Source: an uncultured Oscillospiraceae bacterium | GTDB taxonomy: Bacteria > Bacillota > Clostridia > Oscillospirales > Oscillospiraceae | Length of the DNA stretch: 41,996 nt | NCBI GenBank assembly: GCA_934591815.1 | Contig: CAKTPV010000017.1 | Coordinates: forward strand, 1-41,996 | Direction: 5' to 3' | Shown: piece by piece, positions 16,823-24,311 of the stretch | How the letters are laid out: each line of letters begins with the position of its first letter | How positions within the stretch are numbered: position 1 is the stretch's first letter | Notes under the pieces: generated by a model | The model's input: the letters and a program-made list of their open reading frames with translations, nothing else | The model's database searches: none | Told to the model about the DNA's origin: nothing | Translations under genes and position numbers: made by a program

Positions 16823-18241
16823 TCAGCGGTGATGGTGGTGATGATGGTGGTGGTGGAACAGGTGATGGTGATGCTTGTGCTCCGGCAGCTCCGGCTGGGG
16901 GTCGAATCCGTCCTGCCAGTTGGAGAACAGGAAATAGAACAGGTAGATCACCGAGCTGATGGCCCATGTGATGGGGTAGGCCCAGTAGACGTAGACGATC
17001 TCGTGCCGCCAGTGCATGATGGCGGTGATGTACAGGATACGGAACACGCACCAGACGCCCAGCATAATGGTCATGGGCACGAAGGCCTTACCCGCGCCAC
17101 GGCACACGCTGGCGATGGCGTGGGAGAAGGCCAGCAGACAGTAGAACAGACAGATGGTCCGCGTCTCCAGCACGCCCAGCCGGATGACCTCCGGCGTGCG
17201 GGAGAACAGGGACACCAGCCACGGCGCCGCCAGATAGGTGATGACGCCGATGATCTCCGCGATGACGGCTGCCGCCGCGATGCCGAAGATGGCACCCTTT
17301 CTGGCACGGGGCTTCATGCCCGCGCCCAGATTCTGCCCCACATAGGTGGTGATGGCCATGGTGAAGCTGGTGACGGGCAGGAAGGCAAAGCCCTCGATCT
17401 TGGAGTACGCACCGTAGGCGGCGGTGGCCATCTTGCCGAAGGAGTTGATGTTGGTCTGCACCACCACGTTGGCGAGGCCGATGACGGAGTTCTGGATACC
17501 GGCGGGCAGGCCGTAGCGCAGGATCTCCCGCAGCAGCGGGCCGTCGATCCGCAGGGCGGACAGCTTCAGCTGGTAGATGGTGCCCTTCTTGGCAAGGTGC
17601 ATGACGCACAGCACGGCGCTGAGCGCCTGGGAGATGATGGTGGCCAGCGCCGCCGACCACACGCCCCAGCGCAGCACCGCCACGAACAGCAGGTCCAGCA
17701 CTACGTTGGTCAGGGAGGAGACGATCAGGAAGTACAGCGGGCGTTTGCTGTCGCCCAGCGCGTTCATGATACCGGTAAAGGTGTTGTACATCACACCCGC
17801 GCCCACACCGGCGAAGTAGCACCGGAAGTAGGCGATGGCGTCGGGCAGCACCTCCGGGTCGGTGTCCATCCACCGCAGCAGGGTGGGGGTGAACAAAACG
17901 CCGACGACGGTGAGGATCAGGCTGCTGATCAGTCCCAGCAGCACGGCGGTGTGGACGGCGCGGGACACCTTATCGTAATCTCCTGCACCGAAGTAGCGGG
18001 AGATGGCCACGCCCACGCCGCTGGCGGCGCCGGCGAAAAAGCTGATCAGCAGGAAGATCAGCGGGCCGGAGGCACTGACGGCGGCCAGCGCATTGTCTCC
18101 CAGAAAGTTGCTGACGATCAGGGAGTCGGCGGTGTTGTAGAGCTGCTGGAACAGCTGACTCAGGAAAATGGGGATGGCGAATCCTGCGATGAGCCGCCAG
18201 GGTACGCCGTGGGTCATGTCCTTTGTGTTGGCAGCGGCCAT
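16823..18241 (-). CDS. MATE family multidrug/toxin exporter with histidine-rich C-terminus
   Basis: A 472-residue, 12-helix transporter of the MATE family (NorM/DinF-type), which expels cationic compounds using a Na+ or H+ gradient. Visible family features include 'FAIPIFLSQLFQQLYNTADSLIVSNFLG' in the first helix and two homologous halves with the second beginning near residue 240. The ATG at 18241 has AGGAAGGAG nine bases upstream. The last about 25 residues are unusual: a cluster of about 13 histidines, which could bind Ni, Zn or Cu in the cytoplasm; this is inference. The gene is preceded by two hairpins that separate it from the tRNA-Ser gene, so its expression may be attenuated. Confidence 0.93.
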   Translation of the reverse strand: MAAANTKDMTHGVPWRLIAGFAIPIFLSQLFQQLYNTADSLIVSNFLGDNALAAVSASGPLIFLLISFFAGAASGVGVAISRYFGAGDYDKVSRAVHTAVLLGLISSLILTVVGVLFTPTLLRWMDTDPEVLPDAIAYFRCYFAGVGAGVMYNTFTGIMNALGDSKRPLYFLIVSSLTNVVLDLLFVAVLRWGVWSAALATIISQALSAVLCVMHLAKKGTIYQLKLSALRIDGPLLREILRYGLPAGIQNSVIGLANVVVQTNINSFGKMATAAYGAYSKIEGFAFLPVTSFTMAITTYVGQNLGAGMKPRARKGAIFGIAAAAVIAEIIGVITYLAAPWLVSLFSRTPEVIRLGVLETRTICLFYCLLAFSHAIASVCRGAGKAFVPMTIMLGVWCVFRILYITAIMHWRHEIVYVYWAYPITWAISSVIYLFYFLFSNWQDGFDPQPELPEHKHHHHLFHHHHHHHHHR

Positions 18242-18296
18242 AAAAATGCACTCCTTCCTCTGGTGTATGTCCGGCGTGGTGAAAACCGATGCTGAA

Positions 18297-18329
18297 AAAC
18301 GTCCCCGACAGCTCGGGAGCGGTCGGGGT
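18297..18329 (-). terminator. Terminator or attenuator hairpin in the MATE leader
   Basis: On the minus strand CCCCGAC pairs with GTCGGGG across a 12-base loop, followed by ACG and five Ts. It lies between the tRNA-Ser gene and the MATE start (56 bases upstream of the ATG), so it either ends the tRNA transcript or attenuates read-through into the exporter gene. Confidence 0.55.
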
Positions 18330-18358
18330 AACGTATGATCCGGCGGGGAAAGATGCCT

Positions 18359-18388
18359 GATGCCATGCGGTGTGAACCGCATGGCATC
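18359..18388. repeat. Perfect 13-base inverted repeat after tRNA-Ser
   Basis: GATGCCATGCGGT and its exact complement are separated by only four bases (GTGA), and the stem can be lengthened by GCCTGA/TCAGGC with a bulge. It starts 13 bases beyond the 3' end of tRNA-Ser on the minus strand. No T-run follows, so it may be a processing or stability element, or part of a leader controlling the MATE gene. Confidence 0.6.
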
Positions 18389-18401
18389 GTTCAGGCTTTT
18401 C

Positions 18402-18493
18402 TGGCGCAGTGGGAGGGATTCGAACCCTCGTGCCGCTTTTGACGACAACACGATTTCCAGTCGTGCTCGTTATGACCTCTTCGATACCACTGC
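18402..18493 (-). tRNA. tRNA-Ser (GGA anticodon)
   Basis: A 92-base class II tRNA on the minus strand with acceptor stem GCAGTGG/CCACTGC, anticodon stem CACGA/TCGTG around loop CTGGAAA, a long variable arm, discriminator G and an encoded CCA. It reads UCC/UCU serine codons. Confidence 0.94.
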
Positions 18494-18526
18494 ATATATT
18501 CAGTTCTGTGACGAACAGCACTGACT

Positions 18527-18554
18527 ATTATAACAAAAAAAGCGGTCTTGTCAA
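18527..18554 (-). promoter_or_regulatory. Consensus promoter of tRNA-Ser
   Basis: On the minus strand a perfect TTGACA -35 (18549-18554) and a perfect TATAAT -10 (18527-18532) are 16 bases apart, about 34 bases upstream of the tRNA. Confidence 0.88.
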
Positions 18555-18595
18555 GATGGAATTTCCCGAAAAAACCGGCTTTTTTGCACAGAGCA

Positions 18596-18625
18596 GCGGC
18601 GGAGGGAGCCGTTTCCCTCCGCCGC
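18596..18625 (-). terminator. GC-rich hairpin after the 58-residue protein gene
   Basis: GCGGCGGAGGGA pairs with TCCCTCCGCCGC, a 12-pair stem, 17 bases after the stop of the small gene. A T-run appears only about 20 bases further on, so termination strength is uncertain. It separates the small gene from the tRNA-Ser promoter. Confidence 0.55.
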
Positions 18626-18641
18626 CTGCATCTGCGATCCC

Positions 18642-18818
18642 TCAGTGCAGCATGGATGTGACGGTGACCAGCGCCGAATCCAGAGCGTTACCCATCCGCT
18701 GCATGGCCTTGCCCACAGCGGTTTTTCTGGCCTTCGGGTAGGGGTGCGCCGCCATATCCGCCGCCGCGCCGGCCACCATGCCGACGCAGACGCCCCGCAG
18801 AAACGCGGTCATGTTCAT
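18642..18818 (-). CDS. Small hypothetical protein, 58 residues
   Basis: An ATG at 18818 with AAGGAG nine bases upstream opens a 58-residue frame ending TGA. The first 20 residues are a hydrophobic glycine/alanine-rich segment ('FLRGVCVGMVAGAAA'), followed by a basic amphipathic part; the layout resembles small YtxH-like or membrane-associated Firmicute proteins, but I do not recognise a family. The good ribosome-binding site, the codon use like the neighbours and the hairpin right after the stop make it a likely real gene. It is divergent from the PyrF-like gene. Confidence 0.65.
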   Translation of the reverse strand: MNMTAFLRGVCVGMVAGAAADMAAHPYPKARKTAVGKAMQRMGNALDSALVTVTSMLH

Positions 18819-18885
18819 CTTGCATCACTCCTTTTCCGTACAGTGGCAGTATCTCCCGCCGGGGCAAAAAAACACGCGGTGTTTC

Positions 18886-18915
18886 TTGCCAAATCACCCC
18901 GCGCCGCGTTATAAT
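18886..18915 (+). promoter_or_regulatory. Promoter of the PyrF-like/phosphatase/YgiQ operon
   Basis: TTGCCA (18886-18891) and a perfect TATAAT (18910-18915) are 18 bases apart, 44 bases before the ATG. A 12-pair hairpin-forming repeat (GGCAAAAAAACAC against GTGTTTCTTGCC, about 18863-18890) overlaps the -35, so it might serve as an operator or as a terminator for opposite-strand transcripts. Confidence 0.65.
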
Positions 18916-18958
18916 AAACTTTAATATATTTTTTGCGACACAAAAGGAGGACGTCACC

Positions 18959-19717
18959 ATGTCCGTTACCGTCTTGCAGCAGCGTATCCGTGAAAAGAAA
19001 ACGCCGCTGGCACTGGGTCTGCGTCCGGAGCTGGACAAGCTCAGCCCCAAAATTCTGAAAAACTTTGCCGATATGTTCGGCCCCGGCGCCATGGCTGACG
19101 CGGAGGCGCTGCGCTACCACGGCACCATGCTGCTGGATGCGGCGGCGGAGAAGCTGCCCGCCGTCATGCTCCACGGCGCCAGCTACCTGCGCTACGGCTC
19201 CATGGGCGCGGATGTGCTGGCCAATCTGGTCAGCGCCGCCCACGCCAAGGGAATGTATGTCATTCTGGGCATGGGCGCGGAGGCGCCTGCCCTGTGGCAG
19301 AGCTACGGCGCCGACGCCATCACCGTGGATCCCTACATGGGCAGCGACTGCTGCGACGCCGGGGAACAGGCGCCCTTCGCCTTGGTGCGCACCTGCAACA
19401 AAAGCGGCGGCGAGGTGCAGAGCCTGATGGCCGGCGACCGCCCGCTGTATCTGGCGGTGGCGGAGCAGATGGCCCGCCGGGGCGCGTCTCTGGTGGTGGG
19501 CAGCGGGTACAGCCTGGATATCCGGGATGTGCGCCGCTTGTGTCCCAAGTCCTTCCTGCTGCTGCCGGAGTGCGACGGCGAGAACGCCGTCCCCGCCTTC
19601 GATGAGTACGGCCACGGCGCGATGACCGTGGATTTCGACCTGCAATTCGCCCCGGATGCAGCGGAGGCCGTGGACAGCGCCGTCCGCGAGATGAAGCAGT
19701 GGGTGACGGTGGTATGA
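18959..19717 (+). CDS. PyrF-like protein lacking OMP-decarboxylase catalytic residues
   Basis: The 252-residue protein aligns by eye along its length with type 2 orotidine-5'-phosphate decarboxylases: 'TPLALGLRPELDKL' (family VGLDP...), 'ADAITVDPYMGSD' (family VDFITVNPYLGSD), 'FALVRTCNKSGGEVQSL' (family LVKTSNPSSGELQDL), 'SLVVGSGY' (family VVGATY) and 'CPKSFLLLPECDGENA'. But the catalytic core is gone: the DIKRGDI segment that supplies Lys and Asp is replaced by residues about 101-112 ('VILGMGAEAPAL'), and the Asp of GLDP is Arg22. It therefore should not decarboxylate OMP. AAAGGAGG lies nine bases before the ATG. Its stop overlaps the next start (ATGA). Role unknown; possibly a sugar-phosphate or nucleotide-binding pseudo-enzyme. 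Confidence 0.8.
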   Translation: MSVTVLQQRIREKKTPLALGLRPELDKLSPKILKNFADMFGPGAMADAEALRYHGTMLLDAAAEKLPAVMLHGASYLRYGSMGADVLANLVSAAHAKGMYVILGMGAEAPALWQSYGADAITVDPYMGSDCCDAGEQAPFALVRTCNKSGGEVQSLMAGDRPLYLAVAEQMARRGASLVVGSGYSLDIRDVRRLCPKSFLLLPECDGENAVPAFDEYGHGAMTVDFDLQFAPDAAEAVDSAVREMKQWVTVV

Positions 19718-20766
19718 CGAAGATCTATCTGATCCGCCACGCGGAGGCGGAGGGCAATCTCTACCGCATCGCCCATGGCTGGCACAACGGACTGATCACC
19801 AACTACCGCGGCTACCAGCAGATCGACGCCCTGCGTCAGCGGTTTCAGGATGTGGACATCGATGCGGTGTACGCCAGCGACCTGTACCGCACGCAGATCA
19901 CCGCCCGTGCCCTCTGGCTGCCCAAGGCGCTGCCGCTCCATCTGGAGCCGGCCTTCCGGGAGATCCACATGGGCGTATGGGAGGATCATCCGTGGCACGA
20001 GCTGAACAAGCTGCACCCGGAGGAGATGTACCACTTCAACCGCCGGGTGGATCTGTGGCGCGTGGAGGGCGGCGAGACGGCGCAGGACGTGCTGGATCGC
20101 TACATCCCCGCCCTGCACCGCATCGGCGCGGCCCATGACGGCGGCACCGTGGCGGTATTCTCCCACGGCGCTGCGCTGCGTATCGTGCTGGGTACCTTAC
20201 AGGGCGTTCCGCTGTCCGGTATCGGCGACACGCCCCACGGCGACAACACCGCCGTATCCCTGCTGACATGGGACAACGGGGAACTGCGGGTGGAGTACCG
20301 CGACGACAACAGCCACCTGACGGAGCGGGGACTGTCCACCTTTGCCCGCCAGAGCTGGTGGCGCAGCGCCAGGATGGTGGATCCCGGCGAGGACTATGTC
20401 CCCCTGCCGGAGGAGCTGCGCCGGCGCTTCCATGTCCCCGACGGCGGCGAGGCCATCGGCATCCGCTGTGAGGAGGACTTTATCGGTGCGCTCCAGCTGC
20501 TGCCGGACGAGGAGCCGGGCATCGGCTGGCTGGGCTGGTACTGGCTGGATCCCGCGTATCGCGGCACCGGCCGTGCCTTTACCCCTATGGGCCGCGTGCT
20601 GCTGTACTACCGGCATCGCGGCGTGGAGTTCCTGCGCCTGCGGTGCGGCGACAAGAGGCTGCGCCGGTTTTTCGCCCGTCTGGGCTTCTACCCGCTGGAG
20701 GGCGACGTGATGGAAAAGGACATCCGCGTCCAGCTGCCGCCGATCCCGGCGGAATACCGTCCCTGA
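19714..20766 (+). CDS. Histidine phosphatase (phosphoglycerate mutase-like) fused to a GNAT-like domain
   Basis: A 350-residue two-domain protein. Residues 1-200 are a histidine phosphatase: 'YLIRHAEAEGN' with R8-H9 (the phospho-accepting His), R59, E83 and 'VFSHGAALR' with H151. Residues about 215-340 resemble an N-acetyltransferase: 'WYWLDPAYRGTGRAFTPMGRVLLYYRHRGVEFLRLRCGD... FFARLGFYPLEGD', with the acetyl-CoA loop RGTGRA and the typical closing 'ARLGFY'. The ATG overlaps the PyrF-like stop, so the two are translated together. Substrates are unknown; both domains act on small phosphorylated or amine compounds in related proteins. Confidence 0.85.
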   Translation: MTKIYLIRHAEAEGNLYRIAHGWHNGLITNYRGYQQIDALRQRFQDVDIDAVYASDLYRTQITARALWLPKALPLHLEPAFREIHMGVWEDHPWHELNKLHPEEMYHFNRRVDLWRVEGGETAQDVLDRYIPALHRIGAAHDGGTVAVFSHGAALRIVLGTLQGVPLSGIGDTPHGDNTAVSLLTWDNGELRVEYRDDNSHLTERGLSTFARQSWWRSARMVDPGEDYVPLPEELRRRFHVPDGGEAIGIRCEEDFIGALQLLPDEEPGIGWLGWYWLDPAYRGTGRAFTPMGRVLLYYRHRGVEFLRLRCGDKRLRRFFARLGFYPLEGDVMEKDIRVQLPPIPAEYRP

Positions 20767-20779
20767 AAGGAGCTGCCCC

Positions 20780-22759
20780 ATGACAAGAGGCGAGATATTT
20801 CTCCCTGTCAGCCGCGAGGAGATGATCGAGCGCGGCTGGTATTACTATGATTTTCTGGTGGTCACCGCCGACGGCTACATCGACCACCCCAGCTTCGGCA
20901 CCACCCTCATCGCCCGCCTGCTGGAGGCGGAGGGTTACCGCGTGGCCATCCTGGCCCAGCCGGACTGGCACTCGGCGGAGGCGTTCCGCGCCATGGGCAA
21001 GCCCCGGTACGGCGTGCTCATCGGCGGCGGCAATCTGGACTCCATGGTGGCCCACTACACGGTGGCCAAGCGCCGCCGCACACGGGATCTGTACAGCCCC
21101 GGCGGCGAGATGGGACACCGTCCCGACCGTCCCACTATCGTCTATACCAACCGGGCGCGGGAGGCATTTCCCGACACGCCCATCGTCATCGGCGGACTGG
21201 AGGCGTCGCTGCGCCGCTTCGCCCACTACGACTACTGGGAGGATAAGGTGCGCCGGAGCATCCTGTTCGACGCCCCCGCCGACCTGCTGGTCTACGGCAT
21301 GGGCGAGAGCGCCACGGCGGAGATCGCCCGGCGTCTCGCCAAAAAGACGCCGGTGCAGGAGATCACCGACGTACCCGGCACGGCCTATATCGCCGCCGAC
21401 GACAGCGGCTGCCGCTTCCATAAGGCACCCTGCCCCTCCTACGAGGAGGTCTGCGCCGATAAGGAGGCCTACGCCCGGGCCACGAAGATCGAATACGACG
21501 AGCACGACCCCATCCGGGGCTGCGCCGTGCTCCAGCCCTGTGAGGGGCGGCTGCTGGTGGTGAATCCCCCCGCCCGCCCCCTGCGCCGGGAGGAGCTGGA
21601 CCGCCTGTACGCCCTGCCCTATACGCGGGAGGTACACCCCATGTACACCGCGGGCATCCCTGCCATTGAGGAGGTGCGGTTCTCCATCACCCACAACCGG
21701 GGCTGCTTCGGCGGCTGCAACTTCTGCGCACTGGCGTTCCATCAGGGGCGCATGGTCACCAGCCGCTCCATCGAGTCGGTGGTGGAGGAGGCGCGGCTGC
21801 TGACGGAGGACCCACAGTTCAAGGGCTATATCCACGACGTGGGCGGCCCCAGCGCCAACTTCCGCCACACCAGCTGCCAGAAGCAGAAGAAGTGCGGTAT
21901 GTGCAAGAACCGCAGCTGCCTTGCGCCGGAGCCCTGCCCCAATCTGGACGCCGACCACTCCGAGTACACGGAGCTGCTGCAAAAAATGCGGCAGCTTCCC
22001 AAGATCAAGAAGGTGTTCGTCCGCTCCGGCATCCGCTACGACTATATGTTGCAGGACAAGAACAAGGACTTCTTCAAGGAACTGGTGCAGTACCACATCT
22101 CCGGCCAGCTGAAGGTGGCGCCGGAGCACTGTGTCAGCTCGGTGCTGGATTACATGGGCAAGCCCCACTTCGATGTTTTCCTGAAGTTCTGGCGGCAGTA
22201 TAAAAAGCTCAACGAGCAGGACGGCACGGAGCAGTATCTGGTACCCTACCTGATGTCCAGCCACCCCGGCTGCACCCTCGGCGACGCGGTGAAGCTGGCG
22301 GAGTTCCTACACAAGAACGGCCGCACGCCGGAGCAGGTGCAGGACTTCTACCCCACCCCCGGCACTCTGTCCACCTGTATGTACTACACCGGTATCGACC
22401 CACGGGATATGTCGCCGGTGTATGTGGCGCGGGATCCCAAGGAAAAGGCCATGCAGCGTGCGCTGCTCCAGTGGTCCCGCCCGGAAAAACGCGCGCTGGT
22501 GGTGGAGGCACTGGAGGAGACGGGCCGCACCGACCTGATCGGCTACGGGAAGGAGTGCCTGCTGCGCCCCCGGAAGGGCGAGCCCTACGGCCAGCCTCCC
22601 GCCAAGCCGGAGAAGCCGGAGCGTCCCGCCCGCCGTCCCCGGAAGGAGACCACGGGCAACCGGGGCCGCCGCGGTACGCCCACGGCGCGCCAGCCGGCGC
22701 AGAAGGGCAAGATGTCTCCGCGCAAAAAGGCGGCATTTGCCAAAAAAAGGAAATCATGA
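20780..22759 (+). CDS. YgiQ family radical SAM protein
   Basis: A 659-residue radical SAM enzyme. The 4Fe-4S/SAM motif CxxxCxxC is at C309, C313 and C316 in 'NRGCFGGCNFCAL'. The long N-terminal region (1-300) with 'WYYYDFLVVTADGYIDHPSFG' is the UPF0313/YgiQ signature, which resembles a cobalamin-binding fold although no DxHxxG is evident. A C-terminal tail (about 600-659) is rich in Pro, Lys and Arg and probably disordered, perhaps binding RNA or a ribosome. The reaction is not established for the family. AAAGGAG sits eight bases before the ATG, 13 bases after the phosphatase gene, so this is the third gene of the operon. Confidence 0.93.
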   Translation: MTRGEIFLPVSREEMIERGWYYYDFLVVTADGYIDHPSFGTTLIARLLEAEGYRVAILAQPDWHSAEAFRAMGKPRYGVLIGGGNLDSMVAHYTVAKRRRTRDLYSPGGEMGHRPDRPTIVYTNRAREAFPDTPIVIGGLEASLRRFAHYDYWEDKVRRSILFDAPADLLVYGMGESATAEIARRLAKKTPVQEITDVPGTAYIAADDSGCRFHKAPCPSYEEVCADKEAYARATKIEYDEHDPIRGCAVLQPCEGRLLVVNPPARPLRREELDRLYALPYTREVHPMYTAGIPAIEEVRFSITHNRGCFGGCNFCALAFHQGRMVTSRSIESVVEEARLLTEDPQFKGYIHDVGGPSANFRHTSCQKQKKCGMCKNRSCLAPEPCPNLDADHSEYTELLQKMRQLPKIKKVFVRSGIRYDYMLQDKNKDFFKELVQYHISGQLKVAPEHCVSSVLDYMGKPHFDVFLKFWRQYKKLNEQDGTEQYLVPYLMSSHPGCTLGDAVKLAEFLHKNGRTPEQVQDFYPTPGTLSTCMYYTGIDPRDMSPVYVARDPKEKAMQRALLQWSRPEKRALVVEALEETGRTDLIGYGKECLLRPRKGEPYGQPPAKPEKPERPARRPRKETTGNRGRRGTPTARQPAQKGKMSPRKKAAFAKKRKS

Positions 22760-22763
22760 TCCG

Positions 22764-22801
22764 ACGGGAGCCTGCGGTATCCGCAGGCTCCCGCTGTTTT
22801 T
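22764..22801 (+). terminator. Terminator after the YgiQ gene
   Basis: GGGAGCCTGCGG pairs with CCGCAGGCTCCC around a three-base loop, followed by GCTGTTTTT. Confidence 0.88.
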
Positions 22802-22875
22802 GGACATTTTCCGCTGCTTGTCCCGTTTTCGGTGAAAAAAGAGGGAGTGTTTGGACAGACCTGACGAAAAAATGC

Positions 22876-22904
22876 TTGTGTTATAGGTGGGATTTCATTA
22901 TAAT
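22876..22904 (+). promoter_or_regulatory. Promoter of the F-type ATP synthase operon
   Basis: TTGTGT (22876-22881) and a perfect TATAAT (22899-22904) are 17 bases apart. The transcript would begin near 22911, leaving a leader of about 130 bases before atpB. The leader contains a 35-codon frame (22923-23030) with a CxxC but no good ribosome-binding site. No atpI gene is present. Confidence 0.7.
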
Positions 22905-23043
22905 AGAGAACGTAGCGTCAAGATGGTGACTCGTCGTGTAAAGATTCCGTTAAAAAACCACGGTGAGGCATGGTCGTGCCGCAGGTGCCGTAAATACGAC
23001 GCAGCGGCACAAAATCCCGATCGTATGTGAAGGTGATAAAGGA

Positions 23044-23901
23044 ATGGAAAAAAAGAAGAAAACAAGGTTCATCGTGGGGTGGCTGCTGATCACGGCGGCT
23101 CTGCTGGCCGGTTCTCTGCTGGTTCCCGGACACGGGAAGTCGGAGTCGGTGCAGGAGGCCATGCGTGACGCAGTGCTCCACGGGACGAACCGCGTCAGCC
23201 TGTTCGGGCTGAAGGACGTGAATCCCGCGTACATCTCCTCGCTGGTGGTGGTGGGCGTCATCCTGCTGACGGCGCTGCTGCTGCGGCTGTTCGTCATTCC
23301 CCGCTTCAAGATGGTTCCCGGCAAGCTGCAAATGGTTGTCGAGACGGTGGTGGGCATGTTTGACGGACTGGCCAAGGGCAACAGCCCCCACCGCAACGGC
23401 TTCCTGGGTGCGTATGTGTTCGGCGCCGGTGTGTACATCTTCATCGGCACGCTGTTCGAGCTGTTTGGCTTCCAGACGGTGACAACGGCGGGACACTCCA
23501 TCGCGCTGCCGGCGCCGCTGTCCGATGTGAACGCCGCCATCTCGCTGGGCTGCCTGTCCTACGGCGTCATTCTGGTGGGCGGCATCGTGGCCAATGGCGC
23601 CAAGGGCGCGGGACAGGCCCTGAAGGACTTCTCGCTGCCTCTGTCCATGAGCTTCCGTCTGTTCGGCGCGCTGCTCAGCGGTCTGCTGGTGACGGAGCTG
23701 GTCTACTACTATATCAATATGAGCTTTGTGCTGCCGGTGATCATCGCCGTGCTGTTCACCATGCTCCACGCGCTGATCCAGGCGTATGTGCTGACCATGC
23801 TGACCTCCATGTTCTACGGCGAGGTCACGGAGAAGCACCCGCCTAAGCCCAAGAAAGCCAAAAAAATCAAAACAAAAGCTGTCAATACTGTAAATAACTG
23901 A
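23044..23901 (+). CDS. atpB: F-type ATP synthase subunit a
   Basis: A 285-residue membrane stator with five to six helices that forms the proton half-channels against the c ring. The conserved arginine helix is '[21 protein letters not shown]', and the last helix region '[23 protein letters not shown]' carries the conserved Gln and Tyr. The ATG at 23044 is preceded by GAAGGTGAT; the longer frame to 22963 would have a charged, unconserved N-terminus. The C-terminus is a Lys/Pro-rich tail of about 25 residues. First gene of the operon; the usual atpI is missing upstream. Confidence 0.95.
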   Translation: MEKKKKTRFIVGWLLITAALLAGSLLVPGHGKSESVQEAMRDAVLHGTNRVSLFGLKDVNPAYISSLVVVGVILLTALLLRLFVIPRFKMVPGKLQMVVETVVGMFDGLAKGNSPHRNGFLGAYVFGAGVYIFIGTLFELFGFQTVTTAGHSIALPAPLSDVNAAISLGCLSYGVILVGGIVANGAKGAGQALKDFSLPLSMSFRLFGALLSGLLVTELVYYYINMSFVLPVIIAVLFTMLHALIQAYVLTMLTSMFYGEVTEKHPPKPKKAKKIKTKAVNTVNN

Positions 23902-23918
23902 TGGAGGAACGAGAGATC

Positions 23919-24293
23919 ATGAAAAAGACCAATAAGAAGGCTGTTGCCCTGCTGCTGTGCCTGGTGATGGCACTGACCGCTATGCTGACCGTTACCGCTT
24001 TTGCAGACACCGAGCCTGTGGACGGCGCTGCCGCTGTCACCCAGACGGAGGAGGCCTCCGCCGACACCGTCACCAGCTCCAAGGCTACCGCCTCCGCCAT
24101 CGCCATCGGCATCGCCGCCGCAGCCGGCGCCATCGGCATGGGCATGGCCATCGCCAAGTCCGTGGAGGGCATCTCCCGCCAGCCGGAGGCCGAGGGCAAG
24201 ATCCGCACCACCATGATGCTGGGTCTGGTGTTCCTGGAAACGGTCGTTATCTACGCGCTGCTTACGGTCATCCTCATCATCTTTGTGCTGTAA
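23919..24293 (+). CDS. atpE: F-type ATP synthase subunit c with N-terminal signal peptide
   Basis: The rotor-ring proteolipid, 124 residues instead of the usual 70-90. Residues 1-29 form a classical signal peptide (MKKTNKK, a 17-residue hydrophobic core, then AFA before Asp30), residues 30-55 are an acidic Thr/Ala/Glu-rich linker, and 56-124 are the ordinary two-helix hairpin with the polar loop 'SRQPEA'. The ion-binding Glu is E107 with T108 and Y112 ('[11 protein letters not shown]'). The position of Gln32 in the Na+-binding I. tartaricus ring is Met74 here, so H+ is the likelier ion. The ATG at 23919 is chosen over 23901, whose ATG lies within the GGAGG ribosome-binding site. Confidence 0.93.
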   Translation: MKKTNKKAVALLLCLVMALTAMLTVTAFADTEPVDGAAAVTQTEEASADTVTSSKATASAIAIGIAAAAGAIGMGMAIAKSVEGISRQPEAEGKIRTTMMLGLVFLETVVIYALLTVILIIFVL

Positions 24294-24311
24294 GGAACGG
24301 AGAGAGTCACT

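Noticed and set aside
16823..18451. Longer MATE start at 18451
   Set aside because: It would run through the tRNA-Ser gene; the ATG at 18241 has a strong ribosome-binding site.
18959..19717. Calling the PyrF-like gene a functional pyrF
   Set aside because: The DxKxxD active-site segment and the GLDP Asp are absent.
22923..23030. 35-codon CxxC frame in the F-type leader as a gene
   Set aside because: Too short and without a good ribosome-binding site; kept only as an observation.
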